Positions 9,019 through 21,628 of a stretch of DNA of 64,000 nucleotides are shown one piece after another. The stretch covers positions 3,100,001 to 3,164,000 of the forward strand of contig JAVHKY010000018.1 of NCBI GenBank assembly GCA_035079385.1. The letters are read 5' to 3'. Each line of letters starts with the position of its first letter. The stretch's first letter is position 1. The notes beneath the pieces are model-generated. The model ran no database searches. It worked only from the letters and a program-made list of their open reading frames with translations, and was not told the DNA's origin. Position numbers and translations under genes: made by a program. This DNA comes from Aspidiotus rigidus. Taxonomy: Eukaryota > Arthropoda > Insecta > Hemiptera > Diaspididae.

Positions 9019-12000
9019 AGCGTTGCTACAACGTCATCATAACCGAGATGATAGATCGGAAGTCGATATATTAGTAAAAATCGATCTCATATATCGATCG
9101 ATAAAATCGATACATCACATCAGAATTTAGCTCGTATAAAATGCTCCACTATTTGTCTCTGGAGGAGACACATGTTGCTTAGCTTCTGTGCTTTTATAAG
9201 ATTGGGTCTACTCTTGGAAAATCCGTCACATAAAACCATCACTCTTTAGAGCATCACTTTATTTCTCTTTCCCGGAGTTGAGTCATACATTGGGGAGTGA
9301 AGGAAGACTCAGCAAAATTTGAAGCTGGTCTAGTTGAGAAAATAGTGGCTGGCTCATCAATTCCATCAATGTGAGTTTTGAAGAATCACATACTGAAGGG
9401 TAAGAGTGAAGGGGCAATTCCGTCCAGATTGGATTCATCAACGGGCTCAAACTCTGGTACAGATTTTGCAACGCAAAAAGTTGTTGCGAATTTTGGTGAC
9501 CTAAGCTTTGTATCATCTGTGACTCGAATATGTCTTCGGGCTAGGGGTTAGTTGAAAATTCGCGCAACGCTCTTTCAATGAGGAACTATGGCCAGTGTAC
9601 GTAAGTATTCAAACTCACTTTAAAATCTGTTTGATCTGACCAATATTTTGGGCTAGTGGGAACTTAGTTTAAGTTCGAAAATAATCCATTAACCCGAGTT
9701 TAATTTCATTGCTCGAAGTTGAACTTAGTTTTGAACTGGTATTATTGAGGGTAGCCATCGTGAGCCTTCCGACGTTCTTCCGGAAAGGTGCTTGCCAGGA
9801 GGCAGCGGTTATGACCCACAATTCTGACTACTGGTCTATCTGCAGGCAGGAGGACCCTAAATCTCTACATAGTAGGTACGTCGGGGGAAAAGGTCTTGTA
9901 GAAACGCCTACTATGGAGCAATATACATAAGGAAGAAGGGACTTGCAAAATTCATCCAAACTTTCCGAGTTCGTATTGCCTCGTTCAAGTCATTTTAGCC
10001 GAGAATCGATTGAGTTTCTTTTTTTGAGCGAAGTTATCAAACATTTTGGGAAACAATAATTAAAACTCCATTTAAAACATGATTTTATTGATTCGTTTCG
10101 TATATTGCAAATCATTTTAGGTGAAGCAATTAATAACATCTATAATCCGACCTAGAGCAATACTTTGTTCGAACGATTTTTTTAGCGAACGTAATGGGCG
10201 GGCGCGCTCGTCACTGTACATTAAAAAAGTATGAGAATAAAAAAAAAAGAATTAACCGATCTGTATAATATTATAGTTATAGATATTATAGACAATTTCA
10301 GAAGTGCTCGCGATAGTTCCACGAAACCATGAAAATTTGCTATAAATGAAAAACTGCACAGAAAATGTGTTCAGACTGTTCTACTACGTTGATTAGGTGC
10401 GAATACGTAGGCAAAATGCGCCTCCATTTAACGTGTTTTGAGGTAGGTTAGTAATCGTAAATCTTTTTGTAAATAAACTTGGCACGTTTAAAAGACTACA
10501 CACCTTATATACACCGCTGCGTAACCAGTTTTTCCACACTACATAATACCAGAAGAAAAAAAAAAAGAAAAATTATATTAGAATACAATTTTAATGCTGA
10601 ATTCTTCCCGAAATAAAATGCTAATAATAATAATAATAAAGACGGAAATTATTTGTAAAAATTTCAGTTTTTTAATATTAAAAATATCGCGTGCAACGTT
10701 GCAAATAATTATCTAGGTCTTTATTCGAAGAATTTTTATTATCTAGTAAAACCTATACAGTAAAAAACAAAATTATGTAAGAATCCGCGAAAGACCCAGA
10801 TACATTATAATACTCGCTCGATTTAGAAGTGCAGTTAATGAGATTTAGTTTTTCTCCTATTTTTAAATTTACACCATACAGTTAAGATGCACACTAGTTA
10901 ATCCTACAATCATAAATGAACTTGAATTACTCCAGACGTGAATAAATTTTCGAGCGAAAAGATTAAAAAATTAATAAAATTTCAACTTGAGATTGAATCT
11001 TCAAGCTAAATTACTGAACCCATTAAAAATAGAAGACGGCGATAAATTTTTAAGTAGATAAACTGGATGAAGTTTCCAAAATTTTATGCGAAATGAGATC
11101 CAAGTGCTACCAGTCTTACACCTTTAAAATTGCGATCACTCCGAACGGAACGATAAGCAGAATGACGATGTTTTATAAAAACAACAAAATATTAAAATTT
11201 ATCGAGTTTTCTCAATTTTAATGTTTCTATCATACGCCAATCATTCAATAAACCTGAAGACATTTTCTGTACAGGTACCCACTTTCTCCAATTAACTTAA
11301 AACAATGTTAGCGGATAATTTACCCCCTGATGCGAGAAGAGATTTTTTAAAAAGGAAAGGTTGACATGACACTCAAACTTGTTTCGTGCGACAATTATTC
11401 TCAAAATAGTTACATAAGCTCAAAATTTTGATCTGGAGTAATTTTTCTTATGACATATCTCTCGTACTGATTATGTCATCAAGGTCATTCTGGTAGAAGG
11501 ATGACTTTCTTGAAAATATCGACATTGCTTGTTGATCTTATCTTCTGAAATATTAAGCGAATAATCTGCAGAACAGCAAACGATATCGCAAACATTTTCC
11601 TTACTGGAGTCCAAGGATCATTGGAGATCCCGACAAAGCCTAAACATGGTCTCAAGAAAAGAAGGAAAGGGTGTGAAAAATATGACAAGAGGTGACGTTT
11701 ACAATTCTAGTCATGTCTCCTAAGAGGCTCACGCATCCCCTCTCGAAGTTTAGACGAAGATCTTGATTAAGACGGATATCTTAAGTAATCCCGCGATCCA
11801 TTTATAGATTTCCTTTTCCCTCGTGAATAAAGCGTTTACCGGTCTTCCTGCGAAGGATTCATTAAAAATTTCAAGTTTTTATCGACAAATTAACGCTTAT
11901 CCATAAATTTGATAGAAAGCTTTTTTCTCTTCCTCTATCCGTTCTTATATACGTTTCAATTATATTATACCTTCCCCCAGTTTACTTCTTCTGTACATCT

Positions 12001-13200
12001 TGGGAGTGCGGTCATTCATTAAACGCGACAAAAAGCTTCTCAATTCCGATGATTATTCTAAAGCGTCGGAAAGAAAAAGGGGAAACAAAAATTATATTAC
12101 ACTTGCTATTTGATCTTTTAACGCGGTACAAGTTGGTCTTTTTAATTAGTTGCGAAAGGCGACGACTTCGTCGCAGATAAAAATTACTATCGTCAAGAAA
12201 ACGAGAGAGAGAGAGAAAAGGAAGAGAAAAACTGCTTTTAATTTATTTTTTAGACTCACTCCATTATCGCGACCCGGTTTAAAGTTCTCAACGCCGAATG
12301 AATTCGCGAATGCGGTGAAAACTTTCTTTTTTTTTAGGTATTTGCAGCGAAACGAAGGGGGTTGCCGAATTACAAGAAGGGTTTAACAAAGTGGTGCATA
12401 AGAATTAAATACGGGGACGACAAGAATGAGTGTCTTACATCTGTCCAATTTAGCGAGCAGAAAGTGCACTTACATTAATTTCTCGGAGCTGAGTTGCTCA
12501 GAAGCTCGCATTTCCTATAAATCCAAAAATCTGATATCCATCAATGAGGATTCAGGTTTCCCACATAGCTACAAAACAATATAACTATATTAGCGCTACT
12601 CGCGGTTGTGACAGCAATAACTGGTACTGCAGTGCTATCGCGAAACTCTAACGGGAGCTACTTATATTGGGACTCCATCTTGCATCAAGACGTTTTCAGG
12701 CTGCATAATTTTTTTTAATTTGTTGACGTCACTGTGCATTGACTTAGAACTTGAACACAAGAGCAGCCATCAGCTGAAGGCTCAATTCTATTCGGGCTTC
12801 GTATGGCAGCGAGGGCGCCAGCGTCGCATTATTGAATCTCTTATTAACGTTAGGATGTGACTTCAGAATAACATGAGGGGACTTTTTTTTTTTTTTTTTT
12901 CTTTAGATAGATGAATTTGTAAAGCTCAAAATCAAAGCCGTCTATATTTACAAGCATGAACGTAGAAAGGCAACACCGCATTTATTTACAGTGAAGCACC
13001 TCTCATGAAGAACCCGAGTTGACCCTCTTTGAAAAAAAATTTCAAGAATTACAAATTTTATACGCTTTAATTTTTTATGAAACTTGTTATTTCTTGAGAT
13101 ACAGCCGTTAAAATGGTTTCTCCCGTAAAAGCCTACATAAAAGTCGGCCCAAGGCTGTGCAGTTGCCAATTCTACGTTCATGGCTTGTCACTGCAAGAGG
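9019..13200. other. noncoding, no gene recognised
   Basis: About 4.2 kb without a convincing ORF. A cluster of ATCGAT sites lies at 9062-9112. The part at 10000-12400 is AT-rich, unique-looking DNA with a short TAA run near 10625. A T-run lies at 12883-12900. Short ORFs here show no family motif. Confidence 0.4.
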
Positions 13201-13224
13201 CTTCGTCAAACTAGTGATGGATAA

Positions 13225-13560
13225 AAACCAGTAGTTTCAAACAACCCGTAGACCAGTAATTCTTTAGGATTCACTTTCGGTGGAACCGGCACAAAAAACC
13301 GGTAGTACTGACATGACGGTACGACTAGTTTTCAAATCTTGTCAACTGCAACACAGAATTCGAAGGACTACCGATAGCACCGGTTGTATCTCTGAAGGTG
13401 ACCTCTCGATTAAAAGACCATGGAGTAACCGAAGTACAGACCATCAGTTTTCTTCCAGTTCTCATCAATACTACCGGTATTCACTCTGGCAGCATAATTA
13501 TCTAGAGTATGACTACCAGTAGTGAAGAACAACCTATAGTATCAGTTGTACCTCCGGAAA
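13225..13560. repeat. diverged repeats with ACCGGTAGT / ACCAGTAGT motif
   Basis: The motif and variants (AACCAGTAGTTT, AACCGGTAGTAC, CTACCGGTATT, CTACCAGTAGTG) recur about every 30-80 bp on both strands. It is too diverged to define a unit by eye. Confidence 0.35.
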
Positions 13561-13862
13561 GGACCCACCATGACTGAAGAAGTGAAATTAATTTCATTAG
13601 ATTTCAAGCACTGATGACCTCACGGTCCGCGGGCAGCACACGGCTTTCTTCTAGTTTGAATAATATCCATCAGATGTCAGCTATTATGCTGCTCTACGTT
13701 GTACAGTCCAAATACAAGATGAAGTTCTGTTGAACACATCAATTATACTGTTTTAAAAGAAGATGATTTTGCTGCATTTATTGTGAGGAACTCCAGCCAG
13801 GATGGGCTTGACAGTAGAGACTGCCTCCCCATAATAAACCTCAAACTCCTTATGAGTGAGGT

Positions 13863-14279
13863 ATGACTGTTGATGGAGGTGTTTTCCCAGTTGTTCCACC
13901 CTGGAGGAGTCAGTCGAGTCAGTTGGTTAATGCATTGGATTTCGAGCATTGTCGAGAGATCTTTACTGGTTGGTCAAATACTGAGGTTCATCGTCAAAAT
14001 AAGATGACTCGGCAGAAGTATGATGCCAAGGGGATGCGTGGTAGTTATATGGATCAGTGCAATAGCCGCGGACGTTTCATTATTGACCGGTATTCAAGAG
14101 TTCGCCGTTTTGACAACATTTGCACTTCTGATCCTTCCGGTGATTTGCCAATTCCACTCTTCCTTTTCGCAGGCCCTTTTTGGCAATCAAGGTTCTTGAT
14201 GGAGTCTAATCTTCAGGCCCATTTGGAGCTTCCTTTCGATCTTCAGGAAACTTTTCACGCTGCACATGTCAAGTGGTAG
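13863..14279 (+). CDS. unrecognised 138-codon ORF
   Basis: ATG at 13863 with a TGA just upstream in frame; stop at 14277-14279. The product has a balanced composition (QKYDAKGMRGSYMDQC; RRFDNICTSDPSGDLP; FDLQETFHAAHVKW) with no signal peptide, membrane span or family motif that I recognise. A poly(A)-like run follows at 14470-14490, so it might be the end of a degenerate retroelement. It could equally be a chance ORF; low confidence that it is expressed. Confidence 0.25.
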   Translation: MTVDGGVFPVVPPWRSQSSQLVNALDFEHCREIFTGWSNTEVHRQNKMTRQKYDAKGMRGSYMDQCNSRGRFIIDRYSRVRRFDNICTSDPSGDLPIPLFLFAGPFWQSRFLMESNLQAHLELPFDLQETFHAAHVKW

Positions 14280-14680
14280 GCGGATGTTAATTTCGACTCT
14301 TCTCGGCGTTCGTTATTATGAAGGCAGGTACCATGTAGTCTTGAACTCAGATTTATTCAAGAAGCGGTTGGGCTTAGCCGTTGTAAATTATTTGAAAACT
14401 TATATTCGTTCATTGCATTAATATGTATCAATATTGTAATGCCTTTATGAAATAATATTATGGTGATGTAAAAAAAGAAAAAAAAAAAAACCTTTTGGAA
14501 TGCTGCCTTGAGGCTTGTGGCTTGTGCTGACTTGTCAATAACCAAAGCATTCCATTATCTTCTTTCCTGTTTCTTCTTCCTGTATCAGGTTTACTTGCTT
14601 GATATATTATAGTTGAATGAATTAAATGTGGATCGCATACTGTTCTGCGTGTTCTCAAGTGTGCACTATATGGGAATGTG

Positions 14681-14875
14681 TGCACTACTTATATGGTGGT
14701 GTTTTTGTCCTCTTCAATGGATTTTGAGTGTTTTGATTTTGTGTGCACAACTTGTATCAAGATGTGTGCACTACTTACTTTGTGTATTGGTCCGTTTCAT
14801 AGGATTTCCAGTGTTTTGGATCTTGAGTGCACAACTTATATGAGGATAGGTGCACTACTTACTTCGTTTTTATCC
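14681..14875. repeat. ~85-bp tandem repeat
   Basis: TGCACTACTTA begins units at 14681, 14767 and 14851 (periods 86 and 84). Each unit also carries GTGTTTTG and TGCACAACTT. About 2.3 diverged copies. Confidence 0.6.
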
Positions 14876-14899
14876 GTGTAATATATTTCTTAGGCGTGT

Positions 14900-17800
14900 C
14901 AATTTTGTTTCCTTGGCGTGTTATCGATAGGCGGGCAATTTCGTTTTTTGAGGCGTGCGATTATTGAAGGGAAATTCTGACAATACTCGACTTTTCTGGA
15001 CCTTTTTTCAGAGTAAGTCAACAAGCGTAAAAAAAATCAAATTGACTAAAAATAGAAATTTTTTGGCACTTTTTTTAGAATTTTTTGTCATTTTGATCAT
15101 TTTTACTTGACCGTTGATGAAAATACTTGACTTACTTGCAGTGCATCCTGCGTTCTCCCCATACAGAGTTTTTCCCTTAATTATATTGCATACTCGTTTG
15201 AATGATTCTCAACGTAATGTATTTGCATTGGCCTCATGTCAGGGGAATGGATATGCTATCGTTTGATATGCAATTCCCCTGCCATGCAGCAAGTATCATT
15301 TCAATAGGGAAAGGAAAATGAGTACATACGCAATTTGATACAGAGGAAGAAAGCCTTGTCAAACGATCAATAAAATTGTGTACAAGTTTATCAAGAAAAG
15401 ATACTTTAAAGCAACTGGACGTCCAATCCCTAGACTAGCTTGAAACCTTGAAGGATGTCAATTATTTATTCTGCGGATGGGCATCGGTAAATTAGGAAGT
15501 TCTAATAACCCGGACTGCTGGACACAGTCGAATACGATTGCCAGAAGGACGCCTCGTGATCTAAATAGGCTTTCCTGCGGCCATATAACGGTATATTACG
15601 TATACACTCTGTTCGATATGGTTTCTATAGGTAGCAGAGTGTATGGCACCGCGAAGAAGCACACTCCCCCTCCCTGCACGCTCGATGTAGTAATTACAGC
15701 ACTTCTATCACCCTCGTACGCGAGTATCCTGGGAAAGTTGCACCAGTAACGTAAAGTAAAACATTCTTCACGTAGTAACATCTCTCGGTACATTTCTTTT
15801 TTTACTACATCTACCTGTTCGTTCTCGGCTGTCGAGAGCTATAAATCAGTCCATATGTCAATAGGGTTCATGTTCGTACACATACAACACCATTCGCAAG
15901 TCGGCATTATTGATATTTAATAAATTTTGAGTCGCGCAGCCACCCTTCAGACAGGGCAACACGAACGATAAATATTTTTCGCACACATACGGTCACGCTG
16001 CTTTTTTCTTCTTTCTTTTTGTGAAATATATAAATCAACGGCACATTTGTAAATACAACTAAAAGAAAAAGACAACGACCACGACGACGACATTAAAGAC
16101 TTATCGTATGGTATGGTCATTCTAAAATAATCGAACAATTTTTTTTTTTTTTTCCTTTTATAAAACATATTATTACGTTTAGATGTTGTTCAGTAATTTC
16201 TCTGGTTCATAATTTAAAACAAGTGGCAACCCGTAGGGAATAATTTAGAACAAAAACAAAAGTCTAAGCATGAGGGGGAGAGGTAGGGAAAAAACAACTA
16301 GAATGCTGAAGTAATGGTTCGTTAATCGCGAGCATTCGAGTACTTTTTTTTTTTTTTCTTTCATTATTATTAGATAGAATTCTCATCGAACCAGTTACAG
16401 AAGTATTCAATTAAAAGTACACCGTACACACCGCGAAAAGAGGCGTATATAATTTGAATAAGAGCGATCCTCTTTGACTGCACGCGTAGTATTCGCTCTC
16501 CTCGTCCGACCAGCGCAGAAAAACATATCGTACGTGTATTTTACATACATTTCCACTTAAATACAATGATGGTAATAATTCGAAGCTCGCTGGTAATTAC
16601 CTATTTCCATGTTATTTCGCGTACTTATAAGACTCTACTCTCCTCTGCGTTGCACCGCGAATATGCGCGTCTACGCGTCCCCGTATACCGCGAAACGCTC
16701 CGGTCATAAAACAGTAACGACACACCGTGGCATTGTGTCGAAGCGAGACCGAGCAGGACCCCGAGTCGTCGTCGTCCTGCATCGGCCTTTCAACGTATAC
16801 CGGCAAGAATGTTAAATTTTTCTTCAATTATTGTCGTGTTCGTACCGCTGCCGCGTATTCGAAAAGTAAAAGCGCGGATACAGGGAGAGAAAGAAATAAA
16901 AAAAAAAACACTACGACGCCAATCTCCATTAGCGGAAGGCAGGGTATACACTGTATATAGTTAACCGCACAAGAAGTAACCAATCTAACAGCATCGCAAA
17001 CGCACGATCTGTGTAAAAACTATTGCACGAATTGGAGAGAAAAAAGTGCATACATCCTGAGACTTGTTTCCCTCAATTTGATCGTTCGGTTCCCAGAGGC
17101 CGATCGTTAGTTATCGCATTGTTCTAACTCTCTTAATTAGAATTGAAATAATAATTCTATTACTCTTCTCGTTTTTTTTGCCTTATTTTCAGCAGCATCC
17201 GCAGCGATTAAGGTGCATCTGTGGGTACGGAGGCTGGCGAGCCAACTTCGAGACGTAACGGGACGTAATTAAATTGTGAGCAGACCTGAGAACGTGCACA
17301 CACAGCTTTTATGTACGTATATATGCAGTTTAGTGGACCGACAATAGCTTCGGGTTTGTTTGGATAAGAAGGTAATTAAGATCTTGTATCTGTCTGTAGA
17401 ACACAACTTCACTATATTAGATATTAGTGTGTGTTACATGGCGTTTGTGAAAGTGTATTTATAGGCTATAACAATCGTGTTCGGATGATAGCGGTGGAGG
17501 TTTCCTTCTTTACGAGACTTTGTTGGTACTGCTGTCATCGTCGCAGTGAGGATGACTTCGCACTTCACGATTGACGGTGTACTCGGCCACAATGGAGCAT
17601 ACCTCGCTCGCGAATTCTACGAAGCTAGTTAAAACCGCCCTGATTACCACTGATGACTATAAGATTCGAAAATTCAACAAAAATGGGATGTTTTGAGCGA
17701 AAATAATATCTTTTACTTTGATGCACTGTCGCCTGAAACAGTGCGGCTATGTAGAGAAAAGGTTCTTACATGATGACCAGGATTGCGGTGAGGTGAGGAT

Positions 17801-19080
17801 AAACAACTTTGAGACAAATGGAAAGAAAGAATTTCCCAAAAAGCTGTAACTGTTCACGCATTTTTTCGGGTTTCCCTAAAGAGGAGTGCTTCACATAAGT
17901 AGAGACGAGTATTCTTCTTCTCGACGTCCGAATATTGAGAAGTGAGAAAATTGATCATACTGTAGACTGGAGAAAAGTGTAAGGTTGCTGCACTAAAGAA
18001 AGATTAAAATATTTAGATACTCATCCATATTTCGGGGGAAGGTTATTGGCTACTTTGGAACACTTTCTTGATAATCTAAACACTCAGAATGAGCGGGAGC
18101 TTTCTAATTACGATATCAGTTTATCAGATGAGGACAGGAAGGACGAGCAGTTCCTACCGCATTACAGATACTCCATCACTGGATGAAATCAGCGAAGGAA
18201 AGAAGATGTTTGAGAAAGGCTGGAATTTTGACCGAGATTGGGGGCGTCTTTTACAGGTGGCGAGTTCGGCACAGCTACCTTCGTCTTAGAACTGATCGTG
18301 AAGTACGTGCAGCTGTGACCTATGGAGCACAAACTTGAGCATTATCGGGAAAGTACAAGTTGGAGAGCTCAATATTCTACAAATAAAGATAGAACATCTA
18401 TACAGAAAACAAAAAGTGAACTGGAGAATAATGTTGATGTCATCAAGGCAAGAAGAGGGGAAAAATGAGGGTAGGTGAGACACATCGAACAAATGGACGT
18501 ACAGAGCAACTCCCTGGCAGTCGCAAAGTAAAAGACGACCAGTAAGAAATGAATTCAATAAGTTTCATGAGAGTTCGAGGAACAATCAAATTGAGAAAGG
18601 CCACCATAATTGTAAATGGAGAATTTCGTCATTACTTTACGGAGTAGCACACGATCTTCGGTCGCCTCCAAGATTATCTCCTCTCACATTGTTTTTTGGG
18701 CTGACGATCTCGCAAGTGGTGGAAAATGAGTGATCTCTAAACGGAACTTCGGTAAGGTGCACTATTGTGGACTTAATACGGAAGTTAACAGACTGGACGG
18801 GCACAATGACTCTGTCAGTTGTCATTCAGACCCGCCCGAAACGACCTACGAGGAGTAGATCTGCCTGTCTAATCAAAAACAGGTGCTTAGACTGGGGAAA
18901 AAAACTGACACAGTAACCAATAAAGAAAAAGTGATTGTGAGTAACCAAAAAATGACGAGAAATACAGACTTCCCAAATTGTGGTAGACATACCTTCTAAC
19001 AGGTTCAAACCCAATTTCAAAATCTTGTGAGAATCTTACTTTATCGGTGCCCTCATCCATGAATCCTCACTACAGCACCG
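14900..19080. other. noncoding, no gene recognised
   Basis: No coding region supported. 15770-17300 is unique-looking DNA with many CpG/TACG words and T-runs. A pyrimidine tract ending TTTTCAG at about 17192 looks like a plus-strand splice acceptor, but the sequence after it has no recognisable coding content. 17900-18900 may be a heavily decayed upstream part of the PLE relic that follows; I cannot show this. Confidence 0.35.
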
Positions 19081-19084
19081 TAAC

Positions 19085-19780
19085 TGAAACTTTGCAACTT
19101 TTTACTTTATGGTTCATGGACTATTTGCTTTTCCCCTTGAATTCAAGAAATTTCAAGATGAAATAGAACGGAATTTATTTGAATGTATCGATAAGGTAAT
19201 CAGGCTGCAGCCATGTTCAATCCTCATCCCTTCTTCCTGTTGATTTCTCGTCGCGGAAAATACGCTGAATCCTTCTACAGACTGGTTCGTATTTGGGAAC
19301 ACCACGGTTTCAACAAACGTTGTACACCTTCTGGTCCGTTATCCATGGATCCGTTTTAGAGGACGTCTTCCTCCAGTATAAAAAACAGGCGCTTATGAGG
19401 TCAGTTGTGATTCCAGGGATTCCATCTATAGACAAGCTACCTATTGTACTAAAGATTCAAAAATCATCTTAAGGTGACCGTTCATCTTCGGTTGCCGACA
19501 CCATGTTGGATCCTGGTTATAGCGCTAATCGAATCAAGATTAAGTTTATTCATGCGTAGCAACAGAAGGCACGCTTATGAATAAGCCTAAAAAACACGAG
19601 GTTGTTGCTACGACTTCATCTATATCGGCCAGACAAGTTGTTGCATCCAACTCAAACACAAACAACAGCTTAAAGCCGCGACTCCATGTATGACGAACAG
19701 TCAAGCCGTTGTGTCTGAGACTCAAAGAAAAACTTAAAACATACGAGAAGGGTGACTGTTTATCTTCTATCACCAAGAAC
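19085..19780 (+). pseudogene. Penelope-like element relic, RT end plus GIY-YIG
   Basis: Reads in broken frames: FTMVHGLFAFPLEFKKFQDE (the VHRL..PL...F..E region that follows the RT core in PLEs), then GAYEVSCDSRDSIYRQAT and, further on, CYDFIYIGQTSCCIQLKHK, which carries the YIGQT part of a GIY-YIG nuclease. Stops and frameshifts throughout. A stretch around 19525-19575 (AAGATTAAG.TTATTCATGC) recurs at 19925-19975, so part of the relic is duplicated. Confidence 0.6.
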
Positions 19781-19789
19781 TAGTTCTAT

Positions 19790-21030
19790 ATCTAAAACAG
19801 TTGTCTTTTTGTCCACCCGGAAGATGACGTTAGTCGAAAGTGCTCGGTATTAATAAATTTATATGCGGTAAATGGTAAAAATAAAATTTGAATTCAACTT
19901 GTTGTATTTTGGTAACAGGACTGATCGTGTCAAGATTAAGCTTATTCATGCAGGAGGAAAAGGCAGGCTCATGATGCTTGGAGAACTTGTGGCTATTAAG
20001 GGCTTCTAGCTGTACTTCCTTCGCCGTTTTCAATTCAAGATCTCTCACCTTCCTTCTTCCTCCTCCCGCTGCTTTCCTCTCGTTGAAGTTTCTTGTCAGT
20101 TCGCTCCTGCCCGTAAATAACTCACGGAACAAAGATCAAAACCGGTTGCAATTTCTGCTTGTTTTATAACCTCACGTGCTTGTAAGTTTACGGATAATTA
20201 ACGAACCAATTACAATCGAAAAGGCTCGTAAATTTGTGATTGGAACGGTTGGCCCGAAGGGCAAAAGAAAATCAGCCTTCCCCGAACTCTACACATTGGG
20301 GAACAGAGAGATGTGCACAAGCGAGTAGGAAGTTGAGGTAGAGAACTAGAATACTGAGAAGCAATACGAGTCTGCGACACTGTAAAATTCAAACAAGATT
20401 CTCTAAGAAGAACAGCTGGAAAGAATAGCTACTCAGCTTCAATTCTCAGACGGGACCTTCGCAAACTTTGAATCGTATCGAATCGATTCGGTCTACAAAC
20501 TCCAGAATACTCCACCAAGGGAGAAAACAGAGCGAAAGATGCAAAACCACGTCGCTTTTTATCTTTACCTGATGAAGTTTTTTGAATCCAAAGTGCTCGC
20601 GGCTCCTATATTTTTAAGCGGATTTGTATCTTTCGCTCTGTTTACACCCTCAAAGTATTTCGGAGTTTTCGTTCACTTTGGATCGTACTTGGTGAAGTCT
20701 CGACAGGAAACCGACCACGTCGCTTTGGTTTCCGAAATTCTCGCGGGAGTAAAAAAAGAACATTGAACAACTATTGCATTCTCGGGTCACGCAAGGTATC
20801 TGGAGTTCTGGATCAGAATTTGTTGTGACATCGTCAAGTCACCTTCTCTCCAGAGTTTTACAAAATTAAAGGGCAAAGCATGCAATCGATAACGCAATGC
20901 CACACGAATCTATCGTTCAGAACCGACTCCATCCTTACTTGTTCACGTACTCAAGACTTCTGTCTGACGTGCAATGGAAGATGAGCTAATCATTGAGGTA
21001 AGGCAGAAGACGAGTAGGAATACTAGTCGT
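19790..21030. other. noncoding, no gene recognised
   Basis: Contains the second copy of the 19.5-kb duplication (19920-19975). Otherwise nothing identified; short ORFs at 19830-20132 and 20539-20766 match no family I know. Confidence 0.35.
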
Positions 21031-21031
21031 A

Positions 21032-21245
21032 CAATTGAAAAAGGGGTTTCCAATTGTACAAATCTACTTTATTAGTTGCTTATACAAGAGAACTTTCGGG
21101 CGTTATCCCATCATCAGTTGTGTCGTAACAGGAGAACAAGGCCTTAACCATGAGTTTTTATAGTATAACACTGTGATCTTATTGGCTATAACAATGCTGT
21201 GTTGTGATTGGTTCACTTCTTAGAAACTTATTCTTACAATAATAT
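21032..21245 (-). repeat. PLE2 left inverted terminal repeat
   Basis: Inverted match to 23015-23219, including AAGGCCTTAACCATGAG, TAGTATAACACTGTGATCTT and GATTGGTTCACTTCTTAGAA. A few substitutions and small indels separate the two copies. Confidence 0.8.
21075..21129 (-). ncRNA. hammerhead-ribozyme-like motif, PLE2 left repeat
   Basis: On the minus strand: CAA, then CTGATGA, one extra T, a GGG...CCC stem, GAA, AGTTCT, C, then TTG pairing back to CAA. An outer stem GTTAC/GCAAC fits imperfectly. Same layout as the right copy, but stem III (AGTTCT) is no longer a perfect palindrome. PLEs are known to carry minimal type I hammerheads; whether this one cleaves is untested, and the extra T after CTGATGA departs from the canonical core. 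Confidence 0.5.
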
Positions 21246-21628
21246 GACAATGTGTTCTTATTGGCTAAAACATACTGCTTTGTAATTGGTTCGATCTATT
21301 GTTCTAAATGCTGTGTTTCTATTGGCTACCTGGATTCCTGCCGTCTCATTGGTTGGTTCCGTTCTTCTTCTCTCGTCCAATCACCAGGCCGAATAATTTT
21401 TCGCTGTCAAATGTGATTACCGGTACATTGTTCAAGAGGCAGGCTTTCTTCCTTTTGGCTTTTGCAATCTTCATTTGTTCCCAGAGTTTTCTTCTCTTTG
21501 TGCGATTCTCTACGTGTATGACTTCAAATATTCCCTCTCCATCGTGGTTTTCCTCGTTTCAGTGTTTCCCAAAAAGTGACTTGCCATCTTCTTTCTCCCT
21601 CGACGTTTTGTGCTCCTTTCTCCTGATC

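Noticed and set aside
17150..17280. Pyrimidine tract and TTTTCAG resembling a plus-strand splice acceptor at 17192
   Set aside because: The following sequence gives only short frames without recognisable content, and no matching donor or exon partner was found.
19830..20132. 100-codon basic minus-strand ORF, considered as a Dachshund C-terminal exon
   Set aside because: The residues do not match the DACHbox-C coiled coil, and part of it overlaps a duplicated PLE-associated sequence.
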